From positions 178,219-242,218 of the forward strand of contig JAFSNB010000044.1 in NCBI GenBank assembly GCA_017447625.1: 64,000 bases of DNA, read 5' to 3'. The notes beneath the pieces are model-generated. The model was not told the DNA's origin. It worked only from the letters and a program-made list of their open reading frames with translations, and did no database searches. The position numbers and the translations under genes are program-made. Positions 34,065-44,000 of the stretch are shown piece by piece. Each line of letters starts with the position of its first letter. The first letter of the stretch is position 1. The stretch is from Bacteroidaceae bacterium (GTDB lineage: Bacteria > Bacteroidota > Bacteroidia > Bacteroidales > Bacteroidaceae).

Positions 34065-35145
34065 TGTATTGCCTCATTGCTGCCAGCAGCAGGTTGTTTT
34101 CCTGCGGAGTTCCGATGGTAATGCGGAGGCAGTCGTTGCAGAGGTGTACGCGGGAGCGGTTACGGACCACTATACCCCGGTCTATCAGATACTTGTAAAT
34201 CTTGTCGGCGTCTGTCATGCGGGCCAGGAAGAAATTCGCATCCGTGGGATAGACGCACTTGCAGGTGGGCAGCTCGGCGAAAGCGGGTAGCATGTTCTCG
34301 CGTTCGCGGATAATGGTGGCGCGCCACAGGTCGAGACGCTGGCGCTCGGAGAGAATCTGGAGAGCCTGCTGCTGAGTGAGCTGATTCACGTTATACGGGT
34401 ACTTCACCTTGTTGAAGAGGCCGACGATTTCCTCAGAGGCGAATGCCATTCCAAGTCTTATGGCTGCGGCAGCCCAACATTTGCTGAAGGTGTTGAGAAC
34501 AATCATGCGCGGCCAACGGGCGAGATCCATACGGAACGGCCTGGCGTCGGCGAAGTCGCTATAAGCCTCATCCACAACCACTATGCCGTGGAATTCCGTG
34601 AGCAGTCTCTCTATAGAAGCGCGTTCCAGCAGGTTGCCCGTCGGGTTGTTGGGCGAGCAAAGCCAGATGACTTTTGTGTGTTCGTCCGTGGCGGCGAGCA
34701 TAGCATCCACGTCGGGCTGGAAGCGTTCATTGAGAGACACAGGACGGTATTCTACGTCGTTTATGTCGGCACACACACGGTACATCCCGTAGGTGGGCTC
34801 AATGGCAACTACATTATCTATGCGCGGTTCGCAGAAGATACGATATACCAGATCTATCACTTCGTCGGACCCGTTGCCCAGCACGATATTCTCTGCCGGC
34901 ACCTGCTTCACCTTGGACAGCACCGCTTTTACTTCCGTCTGCAACGGGTCGGGGTAGCGGTTCAGCGTTCCGAAGGGGTTCTCGTTGGCATCCAGGAAAG
35001 CCTTTGCCTCCCGTCCCTTGAACTCGTCACGGGCGCAGGAGTAGGGGGTGAGGGCGCGGATGCAGGGGCGGACCAAAGACCCACCCCCAACCCCTCCCGT
35101 AAGGGAGGGGAGAGGCTGGCGCGTTATATCTTCGTTGTTATTCAT
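34039..35145 (-). CDS. hisC: Histidinol-phosphate aminotransferase
   Basis: 368 residues. PLP enzyme of histidine synthesis; Schiff-base Lys222 in 'NTFSKCWAAAAIRLGMAFA', substrate loops 'DANENPFGTLNRYPDPL', 'LGNGSDEVIDLVYR', 'CSPNNPTGN' and 'VVDEAYSDF'. Both ends are made by the repeat element: the N-terminal '[18 protein letters not shown]' and the C-terminal 'RPTPYPLP'. The native start was probably near 'LVRPCIRALTPYS'. Confidence 0.96.
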   Translation of the reverse strand: MNNNEDITRQPLPSLTGGVGGGSLVRPCIRALTPYSCARDEFKGREAKAFLDANENPFGTLNRYPDPLQTEVKAVLSKVKQVPAENIVLGNGSDEVIDLVYRIFCEPRIDNVVAIEPTYGMYRVCADINDVEYRPVSLNERFQPDVDAMLAATDEHTKVIWLCSPNNPTGNLLERASIERLLTEFHGIVVVDEAYSDFADARPFRMDLARWPRMIVLNTFSKCWAAAAIRLGMAFASEEIVGLFNKVKYPYNVNQLTQQQALQILSERQRLDLWRATIIRERENMLPAFAELPTCKCVYPTDANFFLARMTDADKIYKYLIDRGIVVRNRSRVHLCNDCLRITIGTPQENNLLLAAMRQYRPTPYPLP

Positions 35146-35232
35146 AATTATGTTTTTTCTATTAGTTTATGTCCCTATAGGATTTCACTCCGCTAGGCAC
35201 CCCTCCATTACGGGAGGGGTTGGGGGTGGGTC
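35078..35232. repeat. Inverted-repeat element at the hisD-hisC junction
   Basis: Near-copy of 33909-34064. Contains the hisC start (35145) and hisD stop (35208). The spacer 'ccctataggatttcactcc' and 'cttcgttgttattcataa' are shared with the other copy, showing that the whole unit, not only the arms, was copied. Confidence 0.92.
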
Positions 35233-36542
35233 CCCTCCCTCCTAAGCTTCATCGCATTCCTGTGCGCATCGAGATGCTCGGCTGCAGCCATAAGCTCTAC
35301 GGCGCGGCTGATGGATCGTATGCCTTCGGGCGAGATATGCTGGTAGGTGATTTTGCGGCAGAAGGTGTCCAGATTCACGCCGCTGTAGGCGGTGGCATAG
35401 CCGTTCGTGGGCAGGGTGTGGTTCGTGCCGGAGGCGTAGTCGCCTGCGCTTTCGGGTGTCAGATGCCCTATGAAGACGCTGCCTGCGTTTGTCACTTTCT
35501 TGGCGAGTGCTTCTGCGTCGGCTGTCTCTATTATAAGATGTTCGGGCGCGTAGCGGTTGGAGAGCGTTATGGCTTCGTCTGCGGTGTGTACGAGCACGCT
35601 ACGGCTGTTCTCCAGTGCTGCTGCTGCTATGTCGCGGCGGGGCAGTTGGGCAAGCTGCGTCTCTATCTCCTTTTGAACGGAATCGAGGAGAGTGGGGGAG
35701 GTGGTTATGAGCAGCACCTGCGAATCCATTCCGTGTTCTGCCTGTGAGAGCAGGTCGGCGGCTACGAAGGCGGGATTCGCCGTCTCGTCAGCTACCACAC
35801 ACACCTCGCTTGGACCGGCGGGCATGTCTATGGCCACGTCCGAAAGACTGACCAGTTGCTTTGCGCATTGCACATACTGGTTACCGGGACCGAAGATCTT
35901 GGCCACCTTGGGTACGGACTCTGTGCCGTAAGCCATTGCCCCTATGGCCTGCACGCCTCCGGCCTTGAACACCTCGCTAACGCCTGCTATGCGTGCGGCG
36001 ACGAGGATGGCGGGATGCACGCTGCCGTCGCGCTGTGGCGGGGTGCAAAGCACGATTCGCTTGCAACCGGCTATGCGGGCGGGGGTGGCAAGCATAAGTA
36101 CTGTGGAGAACAGGGGGGCCGTGCCGCCCGGGATATACAGGCCCACGGTCTCTATCGGCATACTGCGTTGCCAGCAGCGGACGCCGGGGGCCGTCTCCAC
36201 GTCAATGCCCTCGAAGCGTTGTGCCTCGTGGAAGCGGCTTATGTTCTGGTGCGCTTGGATGAGTGCCGCCTTCAGCTCCTCTGAGACAAGGCCCTGAGCT
36301 GCATAGAACTCGTCATCGGTGACACGAAGGGGTGAGGTTCCGGCAGAACGGCTTCCTGCCGCACACTCAAGCAGGTCCACTTTGTCAAATTGCTTCTCGT
36401 AGTCGATTACGGCGCTGTCGCCCTCTTTACGTACGCGATCCAGCACGGCAGACACCGTTGCCGTAAGCGACGTGGCCTCCTTGGTCGGCCTACTGATTAT
36501 CTCGCGCGTCTGCGCTTCCTCCGGATATGTGTATATGTGCAT
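35208..36542 (-). CDS. hisD: Histidinol dehydrogenase
   Basis: 444 residues. Zn-dependent oxidation of histidinol to histidine. Motifs 'VGLYIPGGTAPLFSTVLM', 'VFKAGGVQAIGAMAYGT', 'KIFGPGNQYVQCAKQLV', 'AGPSEVCVVAD', 'LLSQAEHGMDSQ' and 'YAPEHLIIE', 'YASGTNHTLPT'. Two oddities: the tail 'REGTHPQPLP' is repeat-encoded, and residues about 57-71 ('ECAAGSRSAGTSPLR') are an insertion relative to the family, encoded by a small palindromic DNA segment (GGCAG...CTGCC near 36342-36360). First gene of the cluster; hisG is not upstream. Confidence 0.96.
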   Translation of the reverse strand: MHIYTYPEEAQTREIISRPTKEATSLTATVSAVLDRVRKEGDSAVIDYEKQFDKVDLLECAAGSRSAGTSPLRVTDDEFYAAQGLVSEELKAALIQAHQNISRFHEAQRFEGIDVETAPGVRCWQRSMPIETVGLYIPGGTAPLFSTVLMLATPARIAGCKRIVLCTPPQRDGSVHPAILVAARIAGVSEVFKAGGVQAIGAMAYGTESVPKVAKIFGPGNQYVQCAKQLVSLSDVAIDMPAGPSEVCVVADETANPAFVAADLLSQAEHGMDSQVLLITTSPTLLDSVQKEIETQLAQLPRRDIAAAALENSRSVLVHTADEAITLSNRYAPEHLIIETADAEALAKKVTNAGSVFIGHLTPESAGDYASGTNHTLPTNGYATAYSGVNLDTFCRKITYQHISPEGIRSISRAVELMAAAEHLDAHRNAMKLRREGTHPQPLP

Positions 36543-36566
36543 TTGAATCTAATTGTTTTGTCGCTG

Positions 36567-36597
36567 CAAATGTACGACAAATCTCGCATATAGCCAA
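36567..36597 (-). promoter_or_regulatory. hisDCB promoter
   Basis: Minus strand TTG (36595-36597), 20-base spacer, TACATTTG (36567-36574); leader of about 18 nt, leaving no room for an attenuator. Confidence 0.85.
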
Positions 36598-36883
36598 CGA
36601 AATGACGCTTTTTAAGATTTTGTTTTGCCCAAGTAAGAGAATTGTATAGTACGGGGTATAAAATTGTTTAGTACTGGGTGCAAAATGTTTTCAATGCTGA
36701 AGTAAAATAAAAACCACGCCGTGGATTATTGAATTCCTGGCGTGGGTTGAATAATTCTCGGCGTGGATTATTAAATTCGTGGCTTGGATCTTTAGTCTTC
36801 TATCTGCTCAAATAAGCTCTGTTCTTATCCCGTTTCACGCTGCAAATATACAACAAAAATCCGAAATATGCAAATTTTCCATC
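36598..36883. repeat. Intergenic region with 21-bp tandem repeat
   Basis: No gene. 36718-36790 holds three and a half copies of a 21-bp unit, 'ggcgtggattattaaattc' type. Upstream are two 'ttgtttagtactgggtgcaaa'-like words (about 36640-36690). A 'gctgcaaatatacaac' segment at 36839 looks like a promoter remnant. Confidence 0.7.
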
Positions 36884-36918
36884 AAAAAAAAGGACTGCAT
36901 CTGTACGATGCAGCCCCC
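36884..36918 (-). terminator. Terminator of giant surface protein 1
   Basis: On the minus strand GGGCTGCATC, loop, GATGCAGTCC (36892-36916) followed by eight T residues (36884-36891). Confidence 0.9.
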
Positions 36919-36966
36919 TTGGTTATTATGACAAATTAGTTTAATTCGTCTAATTCGTTGCGTTGA

Positions 36967-39900
36967 TTACTTCACAACAACCTTGCGGCCACCGATGATG
37001 TAGATGCCCTTCTGAGCCTTGCTGACCTTCTGACCAGCGAGGTTGAAGATGGACTTGCCATCAGCGGTAGCGGTCTCAGCGTCGATAGACTTAACTGCAT
37101 CGGGCAGAGTGGTGCCACAGTAGTAGAGTCTCCAGTTGTTGAACGGAGTCCAGTCACCGTCGATGAGAGCATTCTTCCTCAGACCGATTGTGAGAACGCC
37201 ATCCTCACCAACCTCAACCCATACGGTGTTGGTGTAGGCACCTGTCTCCAGATATACTGCAGCGGAAGAGCGCATGTTCGGGATGTAAACAGTGGCGTTT
37301 TCGCCCTCAACGAGGATGTCTGCAGTTACCTCAGACTCGCCTGCCAATACATCGGGCTGAGCACCTGCGAAGATGTCAACCAGTCTCTTGGTCTTGTTAT
37401 CAATAGTAGATGTAGCATACATCACAGCGTTGTAAGCCATAGTGTCAGCCACTTGAGCCTCAGCAGCTGCTGCGGGGAAGCCTGCACGGTAGAAGCCGTC
37501 AACTGTTACCATGTAGTAACCGGGAGTCAGACCGCTAATAGTCTGTGAGAGGTTGAAGTTCTGTGTGTAGAACTCAGCAACACCAGCCTGAATGTTTCCA
37601 GTAGAGAACTTATCTTCAGCTTCGGTCCAGCCAGCAACTGAAGTCTCACCGGCGAAGTTCACGTAGTTAGCGTTAGCAACAGCCAGAGTTACGTCAACGG
37701 GATCCAGAGCGGTAGCTTCGGTAGCTGCACTCAGGATGTAGGGTACCCAACCGTCGCGCAGAACTTGAATAGCAGTTTCTACAGCTTCGTTGTCAGCGAA
37801 GTCGGAGAAATCGGTTTCGAAGATGTCGTAGCCGGCATACTCTTCAAGCATGGCGGGGAAGTTCTTGTCGGTGGGCTTAAGGCCTTCGTCATAGACTGTC
37901 TGCATGGCGTAATCATTGTACTCGGAAACGAGAGAGGCTAGAGCTTCGCATACAACATCACCGGCTTTCACGTATGCGATGGCATCGATAACTTCCTGAA
38001 TCTTGGCCATGATGGCATCTGCATCGTCGTTGTCAATGGCAGTCTTGGCTTCAGCGGATAAAGTTGCATAGGAGTCTTGACCCCGCTTGGTAGTGCGAAC
38101 AGCATCGTGAGTATCGTCTCCGTTAATTAGACCATTCAGTTCATTTAACTGCTCGTTCAGAGCGGCGATAAGAGGCTCAGTATCCATGCCGATGTACTTG
38201 ATCTTGAAGTTGTCCCAAAGAATCCACTCGCTACCACCAGTTGTGCGAACACCGATGTTAAGGTCGCCAGACTCTGTGAGCAGGATCTTAGCGTGGTTGG
38301 TGTAGAACGGCTCATCAGTGAGAGGATTGATGGTCTCGAAATACATCTTAGCACCTTGCATGGAGTTCGGAGTATAAGCAGTTTCGCCAGTCTCTTCGAG
38401 AGTAAAAACGCGGTCATAGGGCCAAGCACCAGTAGAGGTGGGATTCATGTCATCATCAGTGCCGTTGCTCAAGATAGCATACATGCTGTATTCTTGCCTA
38501 ATCTCTTTGAAACTGGTTACAGAGCTACCGGCATAAAGTTCGCAATTCTGCGTTCCTTCATTGGCTACAAAGCCCTGAACGGTGATGTCATAGACACCAG
38601 CAGGCATATTCTTAAGGGTCTGACGCAAATCGAAGGTGGTGTGATAACCTTCAATGTTGTGGTATTGTACAGAGTGGTCAGTGATAGAACCAGAGACAAC
38701 AGTCCAGCCCGGAACAGTCTTGTTGTTGGGGCCGAGGGTCTCGAAGTCGGGATTCTCGATGAGGAAGGTGATGTCCGTTCCCTCAGGAATCCTACCGGTA
38801 GAAATATACTCAATCATAGTGGCATGTGCAACACCAGCAAGAGTGTCAATCATTTCTTTGGTAGCGGTCTTATCTTCGTAAGCGGTCTCCCAATCGCCCA
38901 CGAGGTCTTCAACTGCGTCAGCAGCGTCAGCGAAGCCTGCGTCAGCGCATTTGCCTACCAGATCAGTAGCCTCGTCGATGTAGCCCTGCAGAGTGATGTA
39001 GTCCTTGATGGACTGCTTTGCAGCATCGAAGGCTGACTTAAGAATGGCAGTTGCATTCTCGCACTGCTCAGCTGTAGCAGCAGAACCGAGACCTATGATT
39101 GCATTAGCATCACCGAGAGCGTCGATATAGTTGGACAGAACTTCAGCGTTAGCGTTGTCGTCAGCTGTGTAGCCAGCTTCCTCAGCAGCCTTAACCTGAT
39201 CCATAAGGATAAGCATCTCGGGAACTAATTTGCCAGAGTTACCATAGTAATAGATACGGAAGTTGTCGGCAGCAATCCAGTTTGCAGTAGCGTCCTCAGT
39301 CTTCAGACCGAAGGTCATAGCCTTCACGCCCTCGGGACATGTGAATGTTACGCTGAAGTGCTCGGGGTTGTTGTTGCTGGTAGCAACCTCCTGGAATACC
39401 TCTTTGCCAGTATCGGTGGCAATGAAGAGCTTAACACCAGTAACGGGGTTGGGGAAGTAGCTACCCTGCTGTACTGAAATAACGTCACAGGTGAGTTTGT
39501 AAACGCCAGTGGGCAGACCATATACGGTCTGAGAGAGTTCAGCGTCACCGATGTGGTGAGGATCCTGCTCGTTGGGTCTCCAAGCCTCGATGAAGCGGTT
39601 CAAATAGGCTGAAGCATCGTCATCGTTCACAGCGGAACCGTTTTCTGTAAGAGTAGAGCCGTTGTTAGTGTAGTTTGCGCCCTGGAAGCCAACGTTGTTA
39701 GCGGTCTGGCCGCTGATGAATGTGCACTTCCAACCATTGATGTTGCCATCCTCGAATGCGGGGTTAACAAGGCAGATGTCGGTTGCCTCAATGGGGTTGT
39801 CAGGTGAAGCACCTTCCAACTCCTTATTGAAAACAGCCACGTTCACCTGATAAGCAAGGTCTGCAATAGCGGACTCAAGCTCAGCAATGGTAGCGTTAGG

Positions 39901-40716
39901 ATTGTTGTAGATGGCTTCAGCGCCGCTCATATCAACGTCAAGTCCTTCAGCCTCAGCGGTCTCAACAGTCTCGAGATACTTGTTGTAGAGCTCAACGCGC
40001 TTGTTGTAAGCCTCTTTCTGAGCGAAGAATGATTCAGCGGGAATAAACATCCACTCGATGCACTCGCTCTCAAGTTCACCAGTCAGGTTGAACTGAACAG
40101 CTGTGCTTACAGAGCCATCAATAAGCTCACCGGTCTCGGGGTCAGACTCAATTTCACCAAGAGAGTTGTCCCAACCAGCATACTGGGTAGCAGCATCGGG
40201 ATAGTTGGAGTCACCTTCGGCGGTCTGGATGTAATAAAAACCAGATTCAGCCTTCGTGATCTTCCAGATGTAGCCCTTGGCCTGTGTACCGTGGTCCATG
40301 AAGCCCCATTCTTCGGTGTCGCGGAAGAGATAGGTGTTGGTGAAGTCGCGTCCGCCGCTTGCACCATACACACGGTATGTACCGAACAGACGGAGAGAAA
40401 CACCAGAAGGAGTTCCGCTAATGCCTGTAGCAGTAGAGTCGGCTACATAAATAGCCAAAGCGGGTGACAAACCTTCGAAGGTGTCACTGTTAATGCCAGC
40501 CTGTGTCAGACTAATCTTTGTGGACCAGTCGTTTGCACCCGTGATGAACTGACCAGCACCTACGTTCTTGATGAAGTAGGCCTTGCCAGACTCAACCTCT
40601 GTAGCATTAACTTCCTGAAGCGCGGGAGCTGTGGGTTCTGCCCACTGTGCGAAAGCACTTGTGCTCACGAACATTGCGCCTGCAAGCGCAACTAATGAGA
40701 GTAATTTCTTTCTCAT
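36967..40716 (-). CDS. Giant secreted/surface protein 1, T9SS-like C-terminal tail
   Basis: 1249 residues with a signal peptide ('LLSLVALAGAMFVSTSAFAQ'). It alternates beta-sandwich modules that read like carbohydrate-binding domains ('LSQTVYGLPTGVYKLTCDV...ANWIAADNFRIYYYG', and 'LRQTLKNMPAGVYDITVQGF...WILWDNFKIKYIG', 'LSQTISGLTPGYYMVTVDGFYRAG') with helical linkers ('AKQSIKDYITLQGYIDEATDL'). The C-terminus 'SIFNLAGQKV.KAQKGIYIIGGRKVVVK' is the Prevotella-type sorting or anchoring tail. Closely related in layout to the next protein. No catalytic motif recognised; glycan binding is an inference. Confidence 0.85.
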   Translation of the reverse strand: MRKKLLSLVALAGAMFVSTSAFAQWAEPTAPALQEVNATEVESGKAYFIKNVGAGQFITGANDWSTKISLTQAGINSDTFEGLSPALAIYVADSTATGISGTPSGVSLRLFGTYRVYGASGGRDFTNTYLFRDTEEWGFMDHGTQAKGYIWKITKAESGFYYIQTAEGDSNYPDAATQYAGWDNSLGEIESDPETGELIDGSVSTAVQFNLTGELESECIEWMFIPAESFFAQKEAYNKRVELYNKYLETVETAEAEGLDVDMSGAEAIYNNPNATIAELESAIADLAYQVNVAVFNKELEGASPDNPIEATDICLVNPAFEDGNINGWKCTFISGQTANNVGFQGANYTNNGSTLTENGSAVNDDDASAYLNRFIEAWRPNEQDPHHIGDAELSQTVYGLPTGVYKLTCDVISVQQGSYFPNPVTGVKLFIATDTGKEVFQEVATSNNNPEHFSVTFTCPEGVKAMTFGLKTEDATANWIAADNFRIYYYGNSGKLVPEMLILMDQVKAAEEAGYTADDNANAEVLSNYIDALGDANAIIGLGSAATAEQCENATAILKSAFDAAKQSIKDYITLQGYIDEATDLVGKCADAGFADAADAVEDLVGDWETAYEDKTATKEMIDTLAGVAHATMIEYISTGRIPEGTDITFLIENPDFETLGPNNKTVPGWTVVSGSITDHSVQYHNIEGYHTTFDLRQTLKNMPAGVYDITVQGFVANEGTQNCELYAGSSVTSFKEIRQEYSMYAILSNGTDDDMNPTSTGAWPYDRVFTLEETGETAYTPNSMQGAKMYFETINPLTDEPFYTNHAKILLTESGDLNIGVRTTGGSEWILWDNFKIKYIGMDTEPLIAALNEQLNELNGLINGDDTHDAVRTTKRGQDSYATLSAEAKTAIDNDDADAIMAKIQEVIDAIAYVKAGDVVCEALASLVSEYNDYAMQTVYDEGLKPTDKNFPAMLEEYAGYDIFETDFSDFADNEAVETAIQVLRDGWVPYILSAATEATALDPVDVTLAVANANYVNFAGETSVAGWTEAEDKFSTGNIQAGVAEFYTQNFNLSQTISGLTPGYYMVTVDGFYRAGFPAAAAEAQVADTMAYNAVMYATSTIDNKTKRLVDIFAGAQPDVLAGESEVTADILVEGENATVYIPNMRSSAAVYLETGAYTNTVWVEVGEDGVLTIGLRKNALIDGDWTPFNNWRLYYCGTTLPDAVKSIDAETATADGKSIFNLAGQKVSKAQKGIYIIGGRKVVVK

Positions 40717-41076
40717 AAAGCAGTTAAGTTAGTGAAAAAAAGGGTTAATTAATTAATGTTTTTATTCGTTTTCGTGTTTCATCTGCACATAAGTCGGCAC
40801 AAAGATACGTCTTTTTACCTTTCAGCAATGCCTTGCTCCAAATTATAATGTTAATGTTAAGATTTTTTAACGGGACATGAGGCCTCAACGTAACTATTCA
40901 GTAATAATCGCAAGTATCCACATAATGCAAAATCGGCATCCATCGCCCTAATAACCGATTTGAGGTAATTCTTTCGTCAAGAAACTAAAATAAGAAAAGA
41001 GGCTGCACCATGTGATGCAGCCCCTTTGAGTGAGCCTTTGTTTGCTCTTGCTTATTCGTGCAATTCGTTGCAGCGA
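40717..41076. other. Spacer between the two giant genes
   Basis: Holds the promoter of protein 1 (TATCTTTG on the minus strand at 40800-40807) and the terminator of protein 2 (40996-41026). The remaining 200 bp are AT-rich with no gene. Confidence 0.6.
40996..41026 (-). terminator. Terminator of giant surface protein 2
   Basis: On the minus strand AAAGGGGCTGCATCA pairs with TGGTGCAGCCTCTTT, followed by a T-rich run. The same GCTGCATC core as the other paralogue's terminator, indicating duplication including the 3' flank. Confidence 0.88.
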
Positions 41077-44000
41077 TTACTTCACGACAACCTTGCGGCC
41101 ACCGATGATGTAGATGCCCTTCTGAGCCTTGCCAACCTTCTGACCGGCGAGGTTGTAAATCTCCTTGCCAGCGAGGATGGAAGCGTCGGCTGCATCGATG
41201 GACTTCACAGCATCAGGAGCTTCTGTGCCGAGGTAGTAAAGCCTGAAGTGGCCGAACGGAGTCCAGTCGTTATCATAAACTACATTCTGAAGCAGACCGA
41301 AACGGAAACTACCTGAGGTGTAACCAAAGTTAAGAGAGTTGGCATAGCGACCAATATTGGTGAAACTCAACATCTGGGCACGGTTGTTAGGAGCAGTGAA
41401 GAATGTTGTGTCATTCTCGACCACATAATTGAACTGATTACCAGTAAGATCAGGATACTCGTTTTGTGCGTCTGCCAGTTTGCTGAAGATTGCTCCTTTT
41501 GCATCAGTCCAGGCCATCAGCGGTGTTGACATTGTGCCAGCAAAGAAGATGACGTTTTGCTTAACGTTGTCGTTCTTGAGGCTGTCGGTAGCAGCCGTGG
41601 TGCCAGCAGCGCGGTAGCAACCGTCTACCTGTAAGGTATAGAAGCCTTCACGCAGTTTAGGCAGGTCTTGGTAAATCTTCCAACCGGCATTGACATTCCA
41701 GAATTCAAGGAACTCGTTCTCGTAGGTGCCGCGATTGCCAGAGGTAGCCTCTGTTTCGATGGTCCATCCCTGAGTGTGGTCTGTTGCAGAGAAGTCAGCG
41801 TTCTCAATGATAGTTGTCAGGTCAACAGGATTGTCGATAGTAGCGGCATCAAGAGCCGTCCAGCCGAGAATGTAGTTGAGCCATTCGCTGGGCAGAGCCT
41901 CAAGCCAGCCTTCAATTTGCTCGTTGCTCTCAAAGGCTTCATCGTACATCGCGGTCTCAATATCATTCATAAGGGTTGCGAACCCTTCGTAATTGCTAAC
42001 GAAACTGGGATCAAGTTGATTCTCTTTTTCTTGATAGTCACTGAAGGTATTTGTAATCTTTACGCCCAGCTCTATACTCTTTTCTGCGTACGCTAATGCT
42101 TCGTTAAGAGCTGTTATAGCAGCATTCTTAACATCTGCATTGTCACTGTTGAGAGCGGCTTTACCCTGTGCGAGAGCATCGCTCAGTTTGGTCTTACCCA
42201 TAGCAACGCCACCAGGTCCATTGAGGCCCTCAATTTCAATCTCATCAAGCATCGGCTCAACCTGAGCAATCAGGCTCTCGATATCGGGATCGAGGTCGCT
42301 GGCCTGAGCCACGTTAAAGTAGATGTGGAAGTCAGCCCATACGCTCCATTGGTTGTCCTGCAGCCCATCTCCCTTAATACCGAAGCGGAGTGCGCCATCG
42401 GCGGAGAGAACTGTGGAAACAGATGTGAGGCATTTCTCGGCGAAGTCCTTGTCTGTAAATACCTCGTGAGCTGTGAACTGGTTGTTGGGGATAAAGACTG
42501 AAACACCTTCCTCAACCTCAATCTCAGCGGGGCTTGTCCAGTTTTCGGGAGCCTCTTCTACTGCGATTTCAGCTACATTAGTGAGCTGCTTCTGACCATT
42601 GCCGGCATAGAGATATGTAAAGCCGGATATTTCCTGATTAATATAGCTGGGATAGTTGCTATCATTGGCAGACTCACGGTAGAAGCCCTTGGCTGTGACG
42701 GTGTATTTACCGGCGGGCAGTTGAAGCTCGCGATAAACATTGAATGAGTGACTGTTCCATACCTCGGCTGTGCCGTAGTTGGTCTTGAAGTTACCGTCGT
42801 TGTTGATTTCCTTCCAGATCTCACCTGCATAAGCAGCCTGAGAGGTGGTGTAAGGAATCTCCATCTCATCGAAGAGGACGGTGATGTCGAGAGGCTCGGC
42901 AAGAACCTTACCTGCGGCAACTGCATCGTCGAATGCCTTCTTGACAGTGGCCTTCAGTAGCGGCTGGAAGTCGGCGATAGCCTGATCAATCTGCTCGGTG
43001 GTGTAAGTTCCGTTCTCCAGAGCTGATGTGTAAGGATCAAGCAGGTCCTCAATGGTGCTGACATACTCTTCGTAGCCGGCCTTGTCTGCATAGGCAAGAT
43101 CGTCAGCTTCCATCTTCTCAATGAGAGCAGCGAAGTTCTTGTATGCTGCGATGGATGCACGGAGGTCTTCGGTGGCCTGGCTCAGAGTGGTGTATGCATT
43201 CTGATACTGTTCGGTCTTGTCCTTATCTGGAGTGGACTGAACAAGATCAGTAGCTGTTGCAATAGCCTGCTCACAAGCATTCTTAAGGGTTGCCTGAGCA
43301 TATTCTACGTTGCTGAATATCTCGCTGGCGTCGTTCAGGAGAGCGCTCAGAGCGGTATAGGTGGCAGGAGTCTGCACCTCACCTATGGCGAAGAGCTTGA
43401 AGTTGTCAGCTGCTACCCAGTTGGCGTTGGTGTTTTTGGTCATCAGACCGATGGTCATAGCGTCGGCACCGTCGTAGTCGAACTCGAACTCGAAGTGCTG
43501 AGGCTTGCCGTTGAGGGTGTAGAGAGACTGCTCGCTGTGAATGATGTAGCTGCCGTTGTCATAGTAGAGATATACACCGGTAACTTCGGTTTCGTTGCTC
43601 TCCTGCCAAGATGCGATGGCGTCGCACTCCAGACGATAGCGTCCGGCGGGCAGACCGATGAGGCTCTGGCTCAGACCACCATCGCCAAGTGCTCCTTTTG
43701 ATGTGGGATACCATGCTTCAATGAACTGGTTGAGGCTTACGCCGGTCTCCTCAGTGGTATAGACCTGATTGTTCTGATAACCGAGGTTCTCACCCATCTT
43801 TGCAACAGTCCAACCGTCAACGTTACCCTGCGTGAAGTCGGGGTTGACGAGTACAAAGTCTGTGATCTCAATGGGGTTTTCCTCGGAACTTTCAGAGATG
43901 GAAGCAAGCACGATGGCGCGGTTTACGGCGGGAGCGATGGCAGCGTATGCTGCATTCAGTTCTTCAAGAGTGGGATCAGCTTTAGTATAGACTGCGGATG

